Source: Promethearchaeota archaeon (GTDB lineage Archaea; Asgardarchaeota; Lokiarchaeia; Sigynarchaeales; SOKP01). Taken from it: a DNA stretch of 38,744 nucleotides. The stretch is from the NCBI GenBank assembly GCA_019057775.1, contig JAHLWT010000123.1, positions 1 through 38,744 on the forward strand. Reading direction: 5' to 3'. The notes beneath the pieces are model-generated. The model was not told the origin of the DNA, did not search any database, and was given only the letters and a program-made list of their open reading frames with translations. Each line of letters begins with the position of its first letter. Positions within the stretch are counted from its first letter, which is position 1. Below are positions 36,212 to 38,744 of this stretch, piece after piece. A program made the translations under genes and the position numbers.

Positions 36212-37366
36212 TTATGATATAAAATTCTTGTAAACCATTTCTATTTTATCTGTTATTACATCCCAAGAAAAATTCTTTAATATTAAATTCCTTCCATTCT
36301 TCCCAAACGTACTTGACTTGTCTTGATCATGTAAAACATCTATTATTTTTGAAATTGCTGATTTTGCATTAAAATGTTTGACCAATAAGCCGTTTTCATC
36401 ATTTCTTAGGACTTCAGAAATTCCTCCAACATTTGATGCAATTACTGGTGTCTCACATGCTAGACTTTCAAGTAATATTGTTGGAACACCTTCAAATCGA
36501 GAAGTAATAAGTACTACTTTACTGTGATTGTAAATATCAACCATTTTTTCATATGGATAAAAGTCAGAGTGCAGAATTGGAAGGGTTTTTTGCGCGGTTT
36601 TAATTAGTCTTTTTAAAGGACCTTTTCCTATTATTAAAAATTTTAAATCTTTATCATATTTATAAAGTTCTTTAATAACATTCATATATATATCAAATCC
36701 TTTGATATACGATAACCTTCCGATGAATGTGACATATATTTTCCCCTTTTCTTTTTTTTTTTGAAAAATCTCAGTATTTACACCATTTGGAATGTAGTAA
36801 TTATTAGTATGTCGAATCTTATAGCGTTTTTCAATAATATCTAAATCTGTTTTAGATACAGAGATTAATGCATCTGCAGTTTTTATTGTAAAACTCCCTA
36901 TCCATTTATCAAAAAAAATGTTTTTAAAGCCTAGTTGTAACTTTTCAACAATGTTTGAACTAAGATTTTGCGGAGTTTGTATACCTCCATGTATATGTAG
37001 TATAAAAGGGAATTTTCTTATTTTTCGAAATAGTGCACTCTGAAAAGAAGTTAAAAAAAGGTAAGAATGTACATGAATCACATCATAATTTTGAAATTTT
37101 TTTTTTAAAAAGGAGTATGTATTGACAAGAGGATTCATCCCCCATAAACTATGATAGTTTTTTTTATAAATTATCTTAATTGAACCATCAAGGAAATCAA
37201 TTTTAACATTTCTTTTTAAGATATCTGAGGTTAGGATCTCTGAATCAATGTTTTTTTTTTTTAAATTGATTGCTAAATTTTTACAGAAAACTTCAGAACC
37301 TCCTAAATGTTCAGGAGGGTAAGGATTAATATGTAGAATCTTCAAATTGTTAACAGTATTCACCAA
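36212..37366 (-). CDS. Glycosyltransferase family 4, paralog B
   Basis: This 384-residue GT4 enzyme is a close paralog of the protein at 26791-27942. It has KILHINPYPPEHLGGSEVF at the N-terminus, FPFILHIHGGIQT, RLSYIKGFDIY, the E-x7-E motif EGVPTILLE (292-300) and ESLACETPVIASNVGGIS. The predicted start is TTG 37366, but alignment with the paralog (MKVLRVVPFPP) suggests that the core begins at TTG 37345; GGTGA at 37364-37360 could be a ribosome-binding site or contain a GTG start at 37363. Likely role: sugar addition similar to paralog A. Donor unknown. It is separated from the main cluster by the small membrane protein pair. Confidence 0.91.
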   Translation of the reverse strand: MVNTVNNLKILHINPYPPEHLGGSEVFCKNLAINLKKKNIDSEILTSDILKRNVKIDFLDGSIKIIYKKNYHSLWGMNPLVNTYSFLKKKFQNYDVIHVHSYLFLTSFQSALFRKIRKFPFILHIHGGIQTPQNLSSNIVEKLQLGFKNIFFDKWIGSFTIKTADALISVSKTDLDIIEKRYKIRHTNNYYIPNGVNTEIFQKKKEKGKIYVTFIGRLSYIKGFDIYMNVIKELYKYDKDLKFLIIGKGPLKRLIKTAQKTLPILHSDFYPYEKMVDIYNHSKVVLITSRFEGVPTILLESLACETPVIASNVGGISEVLRNDENGLLVKHFNAKSAISKIIDVLHDQDKSSTFGKNGRNLILKNFSWDVITDKIEMVYKNFIS

Positions 37367-37735
37367 AGATATATAATTACTTGATAAATCTAAAAATGAT
37401 GCTTAAATAATAAAAATCAATAAATCTAATTTAAAAATTAATAAAATGCTTGAGATATTTACAAGTAAAATAAAATTTCAATTAATTAAAACTTTTTTTT
37501 AGAGAATTGAATAAATCTATTAGAAAATACAAAAATGATAATTCTTGTTTCTAAGTGCCAAATGTGAATTTATTTAACAAATCAAATTTTATAATTTTCA
37601 ATCATCTATTAAGTATGCTCAGTTAATTTTGTCTTTATAAAATGATCTATTGAAGCTAGTAAGATATAAAATTAAAATAACGGTACCTTATCTATTTGTT
37701 GACCGTAAAAATTAATATTTTAATCATAAAATAAT
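37367..37735. other. Divergent intergenic region
   Basis: These 369 bp lie between GT4 paralog B (minus) and the NosD-like gene (plus). No gene is seen. A 5-bp inverted repeat (ACGGT 37680-37684, ACCGT 37702-37706) forms a small GC island in otherwise A/T sequence and is followed by AATATTTTAA-like TATA candidates about 20 bp before the ATG. It may be an operator or chance. Confidence 0.35.
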
Positions 37736-38744
37736 ATGAAAAAGATGTTAAATAAAAGGAATCATGTTTTAATACTAACTCTCATCTTCTCCATGCTTTT
37801 CGGAGCGTCAATACTCTCTCTCAATACTCCCGAAATAGTACAAACAAGTTGGAATAATAATGTTAAGGATGAAAAACCAAAAATATCGGCAAATCACGAC
37901 GCTATTTTTATTAATGGTAATGATATGTTCGCCAATAATGCAAGTATCGAGGGTTGGAATGGTAATGGAAATTATAGCAACCCCTATATCATCGAGAATT
38001 ATAAAATCAATGCGTCTATAGGGCACGGGGTTGAAATTCGAAATACGAATTTATATTTCATTATAAGAAATGTGACCGTGAGTGATGGTCGTTCAAACTA
38101 TAATCATGGATTTTATTTCACCAATGTGACCAACGGAGAATTGATAAATAATAATGCTGATAATATTATTGCTGGCTTCCTCCTTAGGAATTCCAATAAT
38201 AACACATTTACAGGTAATTCAGCAAATAATAGTTTACATGGCTTTCGAATCTGGTATTCCAATAATAATACCTTAACCAATAATACCGCTAATGGTAATA
38301 TTGAATACGGTATATTTTTAGATAATGGTAACAACAATACCTTAGAGGACAATACCGTAACGGGTAATCTCAATGGTTTTACTCTTAATTTTTGTAATAA
38401 TAATACCTTAACCAATAATTCTGCTAATGGTAATATTGAATATGGTATATATTTAGAAGAAAGCAATTTCAATGAAATTACGGGAAATTTTCTAGCAGAT
38501 AATGGTTTAAGTGGAATTTATGAGAAAAATTGCGTGTGGAATATTTTAGACAATATAGGCGATCTGCAACTATTTACCTTATTTTCCGACGTCGTTGGCT
38601 TCGATGAGGATGGGACATTCACATTAAACTGGACGGCTTCGCAATATGCCGATAGCTATACTTTATATCAAAATGGCGAAATTATAGCCGGAGGATTAAC
38701 GATAACGAATTACACTATTACCAATTTAGGTATTGGAACTTACA
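37736..38744 (+). CDS. Secreted NosD-like beta-helix/FN3 surface protein (3-prime truncated)
   Basis: An open frame of 336 codons runs off the window end. It has a Lys-rich N-terminus and hydrophobic signal (about 11-29), then the opening segment GWNGNGNYSNPYIIENY (73-89) typical of archaeal and methanogen NosD/periplasmic copper-binding-domain surface proteins. Asn-rich parallel beta-helix rungs follow (about 95-270; repeated units such as NNNTLTNNTANGNIEYGI), then an FN3-like domain start (about 282 onward, FTLNWTASQYADSYTLY). A 135-bp DNA repeat underlies two of the rungs. Base composition is visibly less AT-rich than in its neighbours. ATG start 37736. It is probably a cell-surface protein, perhaps an adhesin or a decorated target of the glycan; the ligand is unknown. 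Confidence 0.85.
   Translation, partial: MKKMLNKRNHVLILTLIFSMLFGASILSLNTPEIVQTSWNNNVKDEKPKISANHDAIFINGNDMFANNASIEGWNGNGNYSNPYIIENYKINASIGHGVEIRNTNLYFIIRNVTVSDGRSNYNHGFYFTNVTNGELINNNADNIIAGFLLRNSNNNTFTGNSANNSLHGFRIWYSNNNTLTNNTANGNIEYGIFLDNGNNNTLEDNTVTGNLNGFTLNFCNNNTLTNNSANGNIEYGIYLEESNFNEITGNFLADNGLSGIYEKNCVWNILDNIGDLQLFTLFSDVVGFDEDGTFTLNWTASQYADSYTLYQNGEIIAGGLTITNYTITNLGIGTY
38261..38460 (+). repeat. 135-bp in-gene tandem repeat encoding two beta-helix rungs
   Basis: The stretch beginning AATAATAATACCTTAACCAA at 38261 recurs at 38396, an offset of 135 bp (45 codons, two rungs). About 60 bp of each copy match nearly perfectly, mismatches mostly being at third positions. It indicates recent rung duplication inside the NosD-like gene. 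Confidence 0.75.

Noticed and set aside
38221..38460. Possible CRISPR-like array of short AT-rich repeats
   Set aside because: The repeats are in frame, code for beta-helix rungs and have no unique spacers of constant length.
38113..38472. 119-residue repetitive Leu/Val-rich ORF on the minus strand
   Set aside because: It is antisense to the Asn-rich beta-helix repeats of the gene at 37736. The apparent repeat protein is the reverse reading of those codons.
1..38744. tRNA or rRNA genes, transposases and insertion sequences
   Set aside because: I looked for T-loop-like motifs, conserved rRNA segments and transposase motifs in the gaps and found none. A tRNAscan or covariance search could still reveal a divergent small RNA.

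Overview
The window is a strongly AT-rich stretch, almost certainly archaeal, given over to building and exporting a surface glycan. The archaeal reading rests on several things seen together. TATA-like boxes lie about 25 bp from start codons (near-leaderless genes) or about 50 bp away. TTG and GTG starts are frequent and Shine-Dalgarno sites are rare. The surface proteins are right-handed beta-helix (NosD-like) and fibronectin III-like. The combination of AT-rich coding, beta-helix/FN3 surface proteins with a C-terminal membrane anchor and a large glycosyltransferase island resembles Asgard (Lokiarchaeota-type) genomes. That placement is an inference, because no rRNA or marker gene is present.

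Layout. 71-6623: a methyltransferase, three GT4 glycosyltransferases and a degenerate asparagine-synthase-like protein. 6990-14360: two very large homologous polytopic membrane proteins (P1, P2) converging on a small membrane-anchored surface protein. 14700-18777: a Wzx-type flippase, a GT2 and a GT4. 18795-21434: a compact minus-strand cassette of aminotransferase, Gfo/Idh dehydrogenase and hexapeptide acetyltransferase, matching the WbpE/WbpB/WbpD steps for di-N-acetylated uronic sugars. 21597-29790: a third polytopic paralog (P3), a membrane-anchored pectate-lyase-like beta-helix protein, a GT4 and a complete AsnB. 30158-34693: a GT4, a DPM1-like GT2, a GT4 and a UDP-glucuronate-4-epimerase-like enzyme. 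34874-35920: two tandem paralogous small membrane proteins, the first disrupted. 36212-37366: a GT4 that is a close paralog of the one at 26791. 37736-end: a NosD/FN3 surface protein cut off by the window edge.

How the genes fit together. Ten glycosyltransferases (eight GT4, two GT2) would assemble a lipid-linked oligosaccharide from nucleotide sugars supplied in part by the cassette and the epimerase. Methyl and possibly amide groups could be added by the methyltransferase and the AsnB-type proteins, and the flippase would move the product outward. P1-P3 could polymerise the glycan or transfer it to acceptors outside the membrane; this is a hypothesis. No dedicated priming transferase, Wzy, Wzz or UDP-sugar 6-dehydrogenase is recognisable here.

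The most unusual observation is that P1 and P2 share a LamG-like domain. It is inserted inside the C-terminal extracytoplasmic domain of P1, appended to the end of P2, and absent from P3.
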